DNA from: Liolophura sinensis
Taxonomy: Eukaryota; Mollusca; Polyplacophora; Chitonida; Chitonidae
Assembly (NCBI RefSeq): GCF_032854445.1
Contig: NC_088306.1
Span: 13,203,386-13,267,385, forward strand
DNA: 64,000 nucleotides
Direction of reading: 5' to 3'
The notes below the pieces were generated by a model. That model was not told the origin of the DNA, did not search any database, and saw nothing but the letters and a program-made list of their open reading frames with translations. Position numbers and translations under genes: made by a program. Positions 49,976 through 61,211 of this stretch are shown here, piece after piece. Position 1 is the first letter of the stretch. Each line of letters begins with the position of its first letter.

Positions 49976-52900
49976 ACAAAAGAGTGATTCTTACGGCAAG
50001 AGCTTGTGTGTGCATGGTCTAGATTAATGTGTTTTTATTTTCTACTTGGGTTGAACAAATTGAGACAACAAAAGAGAATGTCATTGCATGGTCTTTAAAA
50101 ACCCAGCTGGTGTGTTTGAAGGCAGGGATAACTGTTCGCTCGTTAAGTATGGTCACAAACTTTGTTTTCTCTGATGCCTTCAATCTGCGTGTGTTCTAAA
50201 ATATTGCGTCATTTAATATACCCATAGAATAGAAAATCATCTTAAACTTTTACTGTGAGTGAAATTTTTGTTGACATTCATTTTGAGTACTGTGATGGAC
50301 AGATGATCATTATGTTGTCAGTGATCCACAAGATGCGGACAAGACATTGTACATAATTCATGATTCAGAAGACTTATTGTGCGTAAGAGCAATGTATTGA
50401 TGATCCAATCACATAAAGCTTGCAACTGCATTTTATGTGAACCTGGAAGCAAAGACTGGTGCAGTAAATTGCAGCTCATGGTGACCAGGGCTGCGGTTTT
50501 ATGTTCAGGAAGACCAGTCGAAATTCACCCATAATTCTCGCCATGTGAAGGGGATTGTTGGAGCAATCAGCTGGAAGAAGTAATCTGGAATTAATAATGC
50601 CACCATCTGAGCCCCGCTGGAAAAATCAGGGGGAAAATCAGCACTAAAATCACAGTATCACCCCCAAATCTTTATCAAGTTCATTCCATTCACATCTCGC
50701 ATGTCCTTGATAAGCCCATTGTTAAAGGGGCAGAGAGCAGTGGACTATGAAAGGGAGCAAACTTCTTTTTTGTTCCTGGCAAGGACCTTATAGGTGAAGC
50801 ATAAAAATCAAGGCACTGCTTTCAGAATTTATTGGAAATATTTCATTTTGTATACATTTATCGTATTCATATAATAATTTTTTCTGGTTATATTCAGTGT
50901 CATGGGAAATCCTGCTGAACACTGTCATCCATGACAAGACATATCTGTAGGTTCCATGTAGACATACACATATAGTTCAGACTGACTGCTGTGTGTAGAT
51001 AGTTTAGAAATTACCACAGTATTCGCAGGTCCAATGAAACAGGGTTCAGTGTCGCTTAGATAGAAAGCGGGTTGGAATTTGGCTCTGAGTAAGTTGTGGA
51101 TAATTCATTAGCAACCTTGGACTGGGGGGTGTGTAGATTCGTCAGATTTCAGAGTGAACGGGTGCATCTGAGTGGCCGTTTCGTGCAAACCTCGACCCCT
51201 TGTGAATACAAGTTAAATGTGAAACAACAAGGTGTCATGGGGTAGAACTAGACCATTATTAAAGCTGATGCACTGCTCACCTGCACTCATATGAAAGATT
51301 AATTACAGTTACCCGTTTTATTGCACAACTGGCTTAATCAACTATCAAACAATGGGATCAATGGTGTTCAGGTCAAGGTCATGTTTAAGGTCAGTGTTTG
51401 AGCTAGCAGCTTCCTCATGTCTTTGAAGATTTGAATATAAGAAATCGGGTAGATTAAAGGAATGTGCATGTAGATGGAAATAGATTTATCGGTCTGTTTA
51501 AGACCGTTCATTACTGGGTAGTGTAAGGCATTTTTGCTGTAAAATCACTAATATCTGAATCTTCTGCTGTAAGTTCTTATTTTTTTTTTTACCAAATTGG
51601 TAATGAATTCTGAAGACTTAATTAGGACCTGTAGATTGACATGCACTGTGCATGTATTTAAAAGCGCATTAATTTGATTGATCCAAAGCACTTGTACGAA
51701 GGCTGAAGACAATGATGTGCACGAATATCATACCAGCCAGTAATGCGTTGTAGTTGTTGTGTTGATGTTTTTACTCCTGGGCGGAAATGGCAGAATATTC
51801 CCTTTTTACATGCATTAGCTTTGTGATAGGAGCGAGTGTCGGTAACTCATGTCATGTGATTCTGACCAATAGAGCCCGCTTTTATCTGATAATCACAGAG
51901 AGGTTGGATGTTAAACCACAGTCACATCTCAGCCTCTTTTGTGATAGGCAAATTATGGCCTTTGTCTCCCAGTCTGTAGTCTGCCACTTAATGCCTCCCA
52001 AGTCTATGACTCCCTCATGACCAGGGCTAAAGCCTCCAGTTGAAGAACTTCAGAAAAGTGATAAATTTCCGTGTCCCATTTCTAAGCGAATGCTCAATGG
52101 AGAAACTCTGGGCTTTGATAATATAGGGTTAAATCGTAGGACTTAAAGACAAAAATGAGAAATCCTGTGAACATAGCCAGTTACATGTTTCTTAGAACAG
52201 CTATACCAGCTACATGTACATAAGCATTCACAAAAAGAAAGATTTGCATACATTTTATTAAACATTTATTAATATTTGTTGATCAGCAACTTCACATAAT
52301 TTTTAAGCATGAACATTTATTTCATGTGGCTTTCTTTCTCTTAAAGGAATCTCACAAATCCTTACAATAGAATAGGTCAAGTGTGAAACATTATTAAGAA
52401 ATATGAGAACTATATGTATATGTATTGTAGCATCCGGCTCAGCGCGATGCGCACTACGTATGTATCTATAGCACCTAGGCATGGCTCACATAATTCACAA
52501 TTATGGAAGGGGAGGTTACTCACCGGTCACGCCATTTGTCTTGTTAAGTACTACAACATTATAGCATTATATTGATAGTGCATTTTTTGGGATGGGATTG
52601 TCTGTCCATACTAGAGAGAGCCATTGTCTGATTGTTTGTTTTACACACAAGCAGATGTCAGGGAGCACACAAAAGGAGATATGCTGTATAAATACACATC
52701 TAAAATAAATGCATATGATTAGTGATGTTGATAGGTATGCGCCCTGTGACTCGGACCCAAACAAATTGGAAAGGACGCAGTAAACTCTCTACTGATGTGT
52801 CCTGAGGATGCGCCAACACTATCTCTGACGGCCGTCTCTTCATCCTAAAGGATAACGTCCTTGACACCAACAATGCTACCTGTCATATAACCGTACCTGC

Positions 52901-53111
52901 TTTACGTACTGTCCTTCACACATCAATGTCCGTACTCCTGGTTGACCGAAATGTTCATCTCGGCCAGATGTCCGTGCTTCCAGTTGCAAGTAAATTCAAC
53001 AGAGCCAAAAACTACATGGCTATCGCTGCTGGGCACCTAACACAACTGCCATGTTGTAACCCACATTACCTCTCGAGAAAATCATTCGGTTACTCTCAGG
53101 TCTCTAGTGGG
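49976..53111. other. Non-coding, no gene recognised
   Basis: Blocks at about 50.4-50.75 kb, 51.0-51.4 kb, 51.7-52.1 kb and 52.74-53.1 kb are unique and less AT-rich than their surroundings. Short ORFs there show no recognisable protein. Confidence 0.4.
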
Positions 53112-53190
53112 AATTTTCCTTTAGCTCACTTGGTAGATCACTAGACTTTTGCTGCTGAGAGTTCGAGTTTGAATCCTGGTGTGACCCACG
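53112..53190 (+). mobile_element. tRNA-like segment, possible SINE head
   Basis: TTAGCTCACTTGGTAGATCA (A box) and GAGTTTGAATCCTGG (B box) have tRNA spacing and are followed by TGACCCACGTAGGTAAATCC. The following 150 bases have no recognised tail. A pol III-derived retroposon relic is the likeliest reading. A functional tRNA is unlikely because the acceptor ends do not pair. Confidence 0.45.
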
Positions 53191-53793
53191 TAGGTAAATC
53201 CTTCAACCATTACACATGGACACACAATGCTCACATTCACCCAAACACTACAACACTGAAGCAGTGAAACTGTTAAGTCTCAGGGATTCCCCATTATTAT
53301 AGGCTCAGTTACTCAACGAATATGGTAGCTTAGTGGCTAGCTGATGAAGAAAAACACAGGCATGGTGTAGTTGATGTGGTTCACAATCCTTGATATTGGC
53401 AAGCTTTTTCTACTCATTTGCTATTGATTGCATTTACTGTCTTCTTTTGGTGCAGGAAACGTTTTAAATAATCTAGTGTTTCATATGCAGATGGTGTATT
53501 TTGATGCAAGTGTCAATCAAAGTTGTTAGCAATGATGGGAGGTTATGCTTCTAATTTGCATATTGCTTTGGAAGTTTTTGTTCCAAGTGATGTTGGAATG
53601 TTCCATTAAACATTAACAAAATGTGACAGATTGCATGTTCATGCATCACATACAGAATTTCATGAAGATGTTATTTATGACTTCTTGGAAGAGAGATATT
53701 TCATTGTTGATGGTATTGATTCTTCTCATTGTTTATAAAGCTGGCATAGGGAAGCATTATCATTATGTGATAATAGCTAGGTGGGAGGAATGT

Positions 53794-54395
53794 AGGACAT
53801 TTTCCCTTCCGGACATTTTCCCCTCCGGACATTTTCCCCTCCTGGACATTTTCCCCTCCGGACATTTTCCCCTACGGACATTTTCCCCTCCCTATGTGTG
53901 AATAGAATCTTCTGTGGTCCGTCCTCCATTATCTTTTGTCCAGAGTGGATCTCAATCATTAGAACATTTAAAAACTGGAAAGTTTTGGCCAAAAACTTGC
54001 AGCAGTTTTTTCCATGTGTGGCGTTCAATTCAATTAAATTAACACTTTAAGACAATCAGTCAATACAAGGTAGGTCTTATGTGGGAAAAGGACAGTAGAC
54101 AAAGTAAATTTGGCTGAGAACAAGTATTGTTTCTCAGTGAAATACATTATAGTACACAGTTCAGCCTTCACCATATGAAGACAGATACCTGAATTTTTGT
54201 GAATATGTAAAAAAAAAAAAAAAAACTTATTTTAACTTCCTGGGCTATTCATAATATTTCCTACTGATCACATATATATGTTGATATATAGGGAGGGGAA
54301 AATGTCTGCAGGGGAAAATATCCAAGAGGGGAAAATGTCTGGGGGAATGTCTGGGGGGAGGGGTGGTGTAATATGTCCGGAAAATGTCCCTTGAA
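53794..54395. mobile_element. Foldback-like structure with subrepeated inverted ends
   Basis: The left arm (53794-53895) is a tandem of about six GGACATTTTCCCCTCC units. The right arm (54290-54395) is the reverse complement, GGAGGGGAAAATGTC-type units. The inner edges match as ATTTTCCCCTCCCTAT. About 390 bp of unrelated sequence lies between. This is the architecture of foldback transposons, but no transposase or clear target-site duplication is visible. Confidence 0.55.
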
Positions 54396-55221
54396 AAAAT
54401 TTGGCTTGTGGATGTCTGAAACTATGAACACAAGATCTCTTCTGCGCCTGACGGATGCCCAATAAGGGCATTATCTTGTAAAAATTATGGTTCTGTTTCT
54501 TAAGTGTGAAGCATTGTGACTGAAGCATGTATGTTTTGATTGTTATATGTCCTTAGTGCTTCATTCTTTATACTGGTACTGATGTTTTTAAAAAAAATTT
54601 TGAATAATATAAGGATTTACTACTGGATATAAAATATAGAAACTGGTCCACCATCAACCATTATACAGTTTATTCATTTCCAAATATTTCTGAAACCAGT
54701 CTCGTATTCATAACATAAAAGTTTATAAATAATACACAATACCTAAATCGTATAGGTCTAGTTTGTATGTGCACATTCAGCAGTTTTCAACAACACCATG
54801 CTGTGTGCATGGATTCGTTAAGGTTTACATAGAATTTACACACCACTTGTTGTCTTAATGTTTTCTAGTGCACTATAGTTTCTTGTGTATTTTGGGCTGC
54901 AAAGCTAAGTGGTGAATTTGCACAAAGATCTAAAAGCTGGCATCATTTCACTTAGCCCGACTCGTACATGTAAGGTGCCAGTTACATTTAAAATCAGTGT
55001 TAATTTCCAGGCAATGTAGGAGTCAAACAGGAAGTATCGTTGTTGATGGATAAAAACTTGCAAGTTTTGTATGTCAGTGACTTTAAATAATAGTGACACA
55101 AAATGATACATCTATGTATCTAGATATATATGACCCTGTGGGTCAGTGGATCATGCATATTTTTACATGTAAGGGTCAGTTTTTCATTTCTCTGATTTCA
55201 ATTTGGATTTGGTGTCCACAG

Positions 55222-55346
55222 TAGCCTTGCCATGCGTACCATATTGGGGAAGGTTGGTGCGTCCTCAGGGTACATCAGTAGTGAATCTACTGTATCCTTT
55301 CAAATTTGTGTCAGGGATGCAGAAAGTGTACCTATCAACGTCACTG
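55222..55346 (+). CDS. Candidate internal exon of a second + strand gene
   Basis: A long pyrimidine tract ending ggatttggtgtccacag and a GTATGT donor bound 125 bp. One frame begins SLAMRTILGKVGASSGYISS and ends with an Asn-Val-Thr sequon (VPINVT), entering at phase 2 and leaving at phase 1. A second frame is also open (VALPCVPYWGRLVRPQ...). Because two frames are open, the coding frame cannot be fixed. The exon sits immediately before the 65 bp array, which would lie in the following intron. Confidence 0.35.
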
Positions 55347-55429
55347 GTATGTGCAGGCCAAAATTGTATAAGCAGTGTCAGTTGTCATTTTTGCTACCTG
55401 CTTGTACTGATTGATTGGTCTTATGCACC

Positions 55430-56470
55430 TGTACAGGTGACATGTGTAGAGAAAGTTTGTCACATGTGTATTGTCAGGTCAGTGCTTTAGCCCCTTTCCC
55501 ATACAGCCATGCAGAGAAAGTTTGTCACATGTGTATTGTCAGGTCAGTGCTTTAGCCCCTTTCCCATACAGCCATGCAGAGAAAGTTTGTCACATGTGTA
55601 TTGTCAGGTCAGCGCTTTAGCCGTTTTCCCATACAGCTATGCAGAGAAAGTTTGTCACATGTGTATTGTCAGGTCAGTGCTTTAGCCCCTTTCCCATACA
55701 GCCATGCAGAGAAAGTTTGTCACATGTGTATTGTCAGGTCAGCGCTTTAGCCGTTTTCCCATACAGCCATGCAGAGAAAGTTTGTCACATGTGTATTGTC
55801 AGGTCAGCGCTTTAGCCGCTTTCCCATACAGCCATGCAGAGAAAGTTTGTCACATGTGTATTGTCAGGTCAGCGCTTTAGCCGCTTTCCCATACAGCCAT
55901 GCAGAGAAAGTTTGTCACATGTGTATTGTCAGGTCAGCGCTTTAGCCGCTTTCCCATACAGCCATGCAGAGAAAGTTTGTCACATGTGTATTGTCAGGTC
56001 AGGGCTTTAGCCCCTTTCCCAATCAGCCATGCAGAGAAAGTTTGTCACATGTGTATTGTCAGGTCAGGGCTTTAGCCGTTTTCCCATACAGCCATGCAGA
56101 GAAAGTTTGTCACATGTGTATTGTCAGGTCAGCGCTTTAGCCGCTTTCCCATACAGCCATGCAGAGAAAGTTTGTCACATGTGTATTGTCAGGTCAGCGC
56201 TTTAGCCGCTTTCCCATACAGCCATGCAGAGAAAGTTTGTCACATGTGTATTGTCAGGTCAGCGCTTTAGCCGCTTTCCCATACAGCCATGCAGAGAAAG
56301 TTTGTCACGTGTATTGCCAGGTCAGCGCTTTAGCCCCTTTCCCATACAGCCATGCAGAGAAAGTTTGTCACATGTGTATTGTCAGGTCAGCGCTTTAGCC
56401 GCTTTCCCATACAGCCATGCAGAGAAAGTTTGTCACATGTGTATTGTCAGGTCAGTGCTTTAGCCACCTT
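55430..56470. repeat. 65 bp minisatellite, about 16 copies
   Basis: The unit contains ACATGTGTATTGTCAGGTCA, GCGCTTTAGCCGCTTTCCCA and TACAGCCATGCAGAGAAAGT. Copies are highly homogeneous except for CCGCT/CCCCT/CCGTT at one position and a short deletion near 56310. The array begins about 90 bp after the candidate donor at 55347. Confidence 0.97.
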
Positions 56471-56911
56471 CCCTGTTGATTGCTTATTTCCACCATATCA
56501 CTGCTCTGATTAGAGACAGAATAACCCTAGGGACAGTCCCTGTCAGAGGCTCAGGTAATGTACTAATATGTCCTGTGTTAGCAATAACTTAAATAACAGC
56601 AATACCTTTATTTAACCAGATGCTCAGTCAATATGTTCCACAGAACACTGTAAGGCAATACACCTTCAGGAAGGTCAGCTTAATTGGACCTACACCATGT
56701 TCAGAGTTTAACTGATACTGCTGGTGAATATTATCACAGTGCAATACTTTTTGAACAAACAAATCTATCACATGGTCTAAGCTATATCCGTTTGATTTTG
56801 CTTTACAAGAATATGCTCAAGCGATGTCAGCAAAGGATAGTCGGTGACAATTAAGTTCCGTCTAAAAAAGTCACACTGTTCAATAGCTTTATAGTTTACA
56901 ATCACAAGCAG

Positions 56912-57168
56912 AGTTAACTCAGGTGATGGCCGATGAAAGTTTCTGTCACCTATGCATAATGAGTGATAAATATGATTTTGCTACATTTTTTTGTGTCAAC
57001 GAGTTGAGTGAAAAATATTTGCCATTTTGTGGGTATATTTACCCACCAGATAATAGCGGTTTGTCACCAATGGCAGTTTGGCAACCAGTTCCTTCAGGTT
57101 CTTCTCCTTACATGAATAGAGATGCTTTTAATACTGGACTTTGGTGCAGCTGTGGTACATCTGTGTAA
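56912..57168 (+). CDS. Candidate terminal exon, Cys-rich peptide
   Basis: An open frame of about 85 codons runs to TAA at 57166-57168. It includes ADESFCHLCIMSDKYDFATF, then NELSEKYLPFCGYIYPP, and ends GLWCSCGTSV. Composition and codon use look more protein-like than most ORFs here, with five cysteines and few low-complexity runs. A possible acceptor (caatcacaagcag) has a poor pyrimidine tract. Starting there, phase 1 would match the exon ending at 55346 (G+AG = Glu). An ATG at 56926 could alternatively start a small separate ORF. No family is recognised. Confidence 0.28.
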
Positions 57169-57835
57169 TACTGCATTAATTTGTTCCTTTTTCTTTAACT
57201 TCTTACAAAAAACTTTGTGCTGTTGAATAATAGCCAATGTTCACATAACTGTGTAATTAGATTTAAAGCTGCCAGATGAAGCGCTCATTTAAGTGGCTGT
57301 GGACAGTATAATGATGGTACATCCAGGCAAATTGCCGCTAGCTGGAGCCACAAGCCTAGAGGCTCCAGATTTGAGCGGGATTGACAAGTTCAGTAGAAAT
57401 AACTGTCTACTCAGACAAGAATTGTTGGCGGGGACGAGATTTCTAGATGTCCCTTATAGCAAATTTTTGTGCTCATCAGATGCCTTGGAGACCGCTGCCC
57501 CGAAGATAAGACAAAATTACCAGCAAATGGATTCCGATGGAGGCTCAAAAGCGGATACATGGGAATAGACTTCAGTTGTATTTTCTAAGGATGAGTGAAT
57601 ATAGGCTGTCTGTGTCATATTCAGTTGTTCACCTCATCAGGAGCAGTTATGAAGACATCCGTTCGTGTTATTTGACGTGGCTGCTGTACATCAGAATCAC
57701 CAAATGCGCTATTTTGTGGAATGAAAAAAATTAGTTTCTGTGACTGGACCCTAGGAGTTTCAAGATTTAGAGCATAAAGTGAGGTAAAGATGGTCATGTC
57801 TGCGGGCAGTGCTCTTCTTTCGTTCTCTTTTCCAG

Positions 57836-57991
57836 GACGAGGTATCAGAAATGACAGTCTCCACATTCAGGGTTTATCAACTGCAATGCAAACTTTGCTG
57901 CCATGGCAGAATGAAATTGCCTGGCCGCAATTCTGCTGGATTTGGAATCAATAAGCAATCATACCGGCGACAATGGTCGGCTGGAAATTAG
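57836..57991 (+). CDS. Candidate exon after a very strong acceptor
   Basis: The tract gctcttctttcgttctcttttccag is one of the best acceptors in the window. Two frames are open beyond it. Phase 0 gives DEVSEMTVSTFRVYQLQCKL and ends at TAG 57991. Phase 1 gives RGIRNDSLHIQGLSTAMQTL and reaches a stop about 120 bases in. No good donor is visible and neither peptide is recognised. The flanking 57.2-58.1 kb is high-complexity sequence that could instead be conserved non-coding DNA. Confidence 0.18.
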   Translation, partial: DEVSEMTVSTFRVYQLQCKLCCHGRMKLPGRNSAGFGINKQSYRRQWSAGN

Positions 57992-58546
57992 AAGAAACTT
58001 TCTTATCAGACATTGTTAGTTTTAAGAGACATCAGTTGATGGTGAAATGAGTTCAACATGGAGCATGGGCTTGATTCACACCCAGAACAATCTTTCAGGC
58101 TCCGTTTTCATTTAAAAAAAATTTGTGAGGTGGGGGTGGGGTATCTGTGCTGCTAACTGAGTCTTACAATTTTCTTTTTTTTTTTTCTCCTAATTATCTT
58201 TTTCTGCAATATAAGTGAAAGAGGAAAATGAAAATATAATGACTATAGAAAGCCAGGAAAAGTACTTGTAATTGTAATTCTTTTATGATTAAGATTTCTC
58301 TTCACTTAAAAACGTAACCCTTAAGTTTGATATATCAGATATGAAATACTGTAAATCTTCAGCATATTCAACCTTTTTTCAGTGGATTTCATGCATACAA
58401 TTGATTTGAAATTGACAACAGTATTGGTTTGCTTGTGACACTGAAGATGTAAGCTTCATGATCCTAAAACTATGCATATTTTTTCTCTACAAGCCTTGGT
58501 TCTCTCAGCATTTTTCCAAATATTGGTCATAGAAGAGTGGTTGAAG

Positions 58547-58810
58547 ATTTATTTATTTATTTGATTGGTGTTTTATGCAGTACTCAAGAATATTTCATTT
58601 ATACGACGGCGGTCAGCATTAATGGTGGGTGGAAAACAGGCAGATCCCGGGGGAAACCCACGACCATCCGCAGGTTGCTGACAGACCTTCCTACTTACGA
58701 CCGGAGAGGAAGCCAGCATGAGCTGAACTTGAACTCACAGCGAACGCATTGGTGAGAGACTCCTGGGTCATAACGCTGTGCTAGCGCGCTAACCAACAAC
58801 TATTGCCACG
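58547..58810 (-). mobile_element. SINE family 1, with TSD and disrupted head
   Basis: A minus strand copy with a perfect 12 bp target-site duplication GAGTGGTTGAAG (58535-58546 and 58811-58822). The tRNA-like head has a small insertion (aacaacta-ttgcc) and ends at the CCGTGGCAA equivalent, so the first bases of the head are missing. It was probably 5'-truncated on insertion. Confidence 0.9.
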
Positions 58811-59605
58811 GAGTGGTTGAAGAAGTTGAATTTGTGATACACAGTTTAAAGTTTATCACAGCAATATGTAAGTCAGTATAGGGTTAAATTGATGAAGGGG
58901 CATTTAAAGCAGTAAATGTTTATGAATAGGTACTATATGGATGTGTAATCAAATCAGAATTGTAACATTATTTAAGTGAATATAAGAATATGAGTTAAAA
59001 CGCGGGACATTTTTTATGAGTGAAGAAAAATGATATATCATACCAGACTTATTTTACTCAGAAATTGAAGAAAAATAATTTTTTGGTGTGAAATAAATTT
59101 CGAGCAGGAATAAAACCCTTGCAGTTTGGTGTATTTGGTATTAGCTAAATGAAGTGTGTTTCTTAGAATTGATTTATAACCTTTCACTCTCAGACTTAAA
59201 GACTTCCTTAATTTCGGAATGTTAAAATAGTCATACAAGTTTAAATAATTGTTTCATTCTTTGATTGAAAAATCGATTGCAGTAGAAGTCAAATACTGTG
59301 CTTGGATATCTTTGAAGCGAAAAAAAAAACCACTTAATAAAAGGTCTTACATGGAAGTCTTGAAAATTAAGTGTCTATAAATTTTTATTGCTCGGTTTTC
59401 TAATCACGTAAGCTGCTGTAATTATACTTTGAAAATTTCTACGTTCCTGTAAAAATATTGTTAAATTTGATTGCTAAACCCAGGGATGCATGGTGTATAC
59501 AAGTACATAGAAGTTTAATATGCAAAAGACATTGTGTTACCTAAAAGATCTTGCCCTGAGTTGTTAACATATTTTTATTGACTTGCTTGCCATTTATTAC
59601 TCCAG

Positions 59606-59653
59606 ATAACCCATACATAGCTGATAAGGTTATTCCTGATTTGCAGGCCCTGT
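59606..59653 (+). CDS. Candidate short exon (NPYIADKVIPDLQAL)
   Basis: After ttgcttgccatttattactccag the sequence reads AT then NPYIADKVIPDLQAL. It either stops at TGA 59651-59653 or splices at CCCT|gtgagg (59652). It enters at phase 1, so it is compatible with both the TM exon (27857) and the exon ending at 55346, and either join makes the first residue Asp (DNPYI). The NPxY-like start would suit a cytoplasmic tail. The peptide is too short to identify. Confidence 0.25.
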
Positions 59654-60240
59654 GAGGGCTTCTGCCTTTTTGTACAATGACAGAACAGCCAAGGTTTTCC
59701 ATGTCAGATTGGACATTTTTGTTGTGATGATTGATGTGAATTTATTTTTAGAGAGTACTTGTTGCACAGCCATGCAGTGTCCATATTTGCCACATGGTGA
59801 TTATTTATTTGCATGTGTATGTACTAGGTAATACTTTCTAACAACTGGTAGCGAAATGAAATGTCGTATAAACAGCAAAATGCTCATTACTTCTGGTTTA
59901 TATGACTTATTTCAAATTTTATAGTCCTAGGAGTGTCAAGTAGTTTTTGTCAAACTGTTTCTCTGTAAATCCAGATTTCTTTCTTATCGTCTTTCTTGCT
60001 GTAATTTTGATATGTCACATGGCAAGACACAGTTCTTGAAATAAGAAACCATGTGAAAGGAGATAGTAATAACTCATCACTCATGTGTAGCTAAACCTCT
60101 GGCAGCTAGATCATCATTTCATAGAAGACATATTTTTACCAAATAATTCAGCACAGATGGAATTGCAGATTTTTTGTGAAGAATTGTTTTGGCAGCAGCC
60201 TAAGAATATATTATGCAATCACCTAGCTTTTGTCAAACAG

Positions 60241-60330
60241 TGAACCCACCACAATGCTGTCTGCCATTGTATAGAGGAAGTATTCTTGAGTACAGCGTAA
60301 AACTCTATCAAATAAATAAATCTAAATAAT
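60241..60330 (+). mobile_element. SINE family 1, 3' fragment
   Basis: Only the 3' third is present: CCACCACAATGCTGTCTGCC, TATTCTTGAGTACAGCGTAA and an AAATAAATAAAT tail. It lies in opposite orientation to the complete copy 120 bp downstream. Confidence 0.78.
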
Positions 60331-60447
60331 TTATAGTTAAACCTTGAATTAACATGCAAAATATGTTTTGAATATATGTGCTTGTCACAATAAGGACTAA
60401 GTTTCAATAACAATGGTTATTGCTGAGATGTGTTCTGGACATGATGA

Positions 60448-60715
60448 TTTTTTTTTTTTTTTTTTGATTGGTGTTTTACGCCGTACTCAAGAATATTTCA
60501 CTTATACGACGGCGGCCAGCATTATGGTGGGTGGAAACTGGGCAGAGCCCGGGGGAAACCCACGACCATCCGCAGGTTGCTGACAGACCTTCTCACGTAC
60601 GGCCGGAGAGGAAGCCAGCATGAGCTGGACTTGAACTCACAGCGAACACATTGGTGAGAGACTCCTGGGTCATTACGCTGCGCTAGCGCTTTAACCGACT
60701 GAGCCACGGAGGCCC
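60448..60715 (-). mobile_element. SINE family 1, full length, with TSD
   Basis: A minus strand copy with a poly(A)-type tail (T18 on the + strand) instead of the usual (AAAT)n. A 13 bp target-site duplication CTGGACATGATGA lies at 60435-60447 and 60716-60727. Its body is close to the inferred consensus, so it may be the youngest copy here. Confidence 0.92.
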
Positions 60716-60892
60716 CTGGACATGATGAATGTACATTTTGAAAACCCAATCCTCTTTTTTGCCAGGAAAGTCACATGTGCCTCAGTGTGTTGGCTAAGCA
60801 TTTGTTTTGAGGAAAATGAGTCTCGTTATCTAGGAAACTTTTAGTAAATAAGAGTTTCAGTACTCTGTTAATTAGATAGGTGCAAGTACTGA

Positions 60893-61211
60893 ACTGACAT
60901 ATTTAGGCAGACAGTTGTGAATTTTTACTGGAAACAGACTGTATACATTAGGTGCAGGTGGATGGCAAATATTGAACTGACATATTTAGGCAGACAGTTG
61001 TGAATTTTTACTGGAAACAGACTGTATACATTAGGTGCAGGTGGATGGCAAATATTGAACTGACATATTTAGGCAGACAGTTGTGAATTTTTACTGGAAA
61101 CAGACTGCATACATTAGGTGCAGGTGGATGGCAAATATTGAACTGACATATTTAGGCAGACAGTTGTGAATTTTTACTGGAAACAGACTGCATACATTAG
61201 GTGCAGGTGGA
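60893..61211. repeat. 83 bp tandem repeat, 3.8 copies
   Basis: The unit runs from ACTGACATATTTAGGCAGAC to GGTGGATGGCAAATATTGA. Copies are almost identical, indicating recent expansion. Confidence 0.97.
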
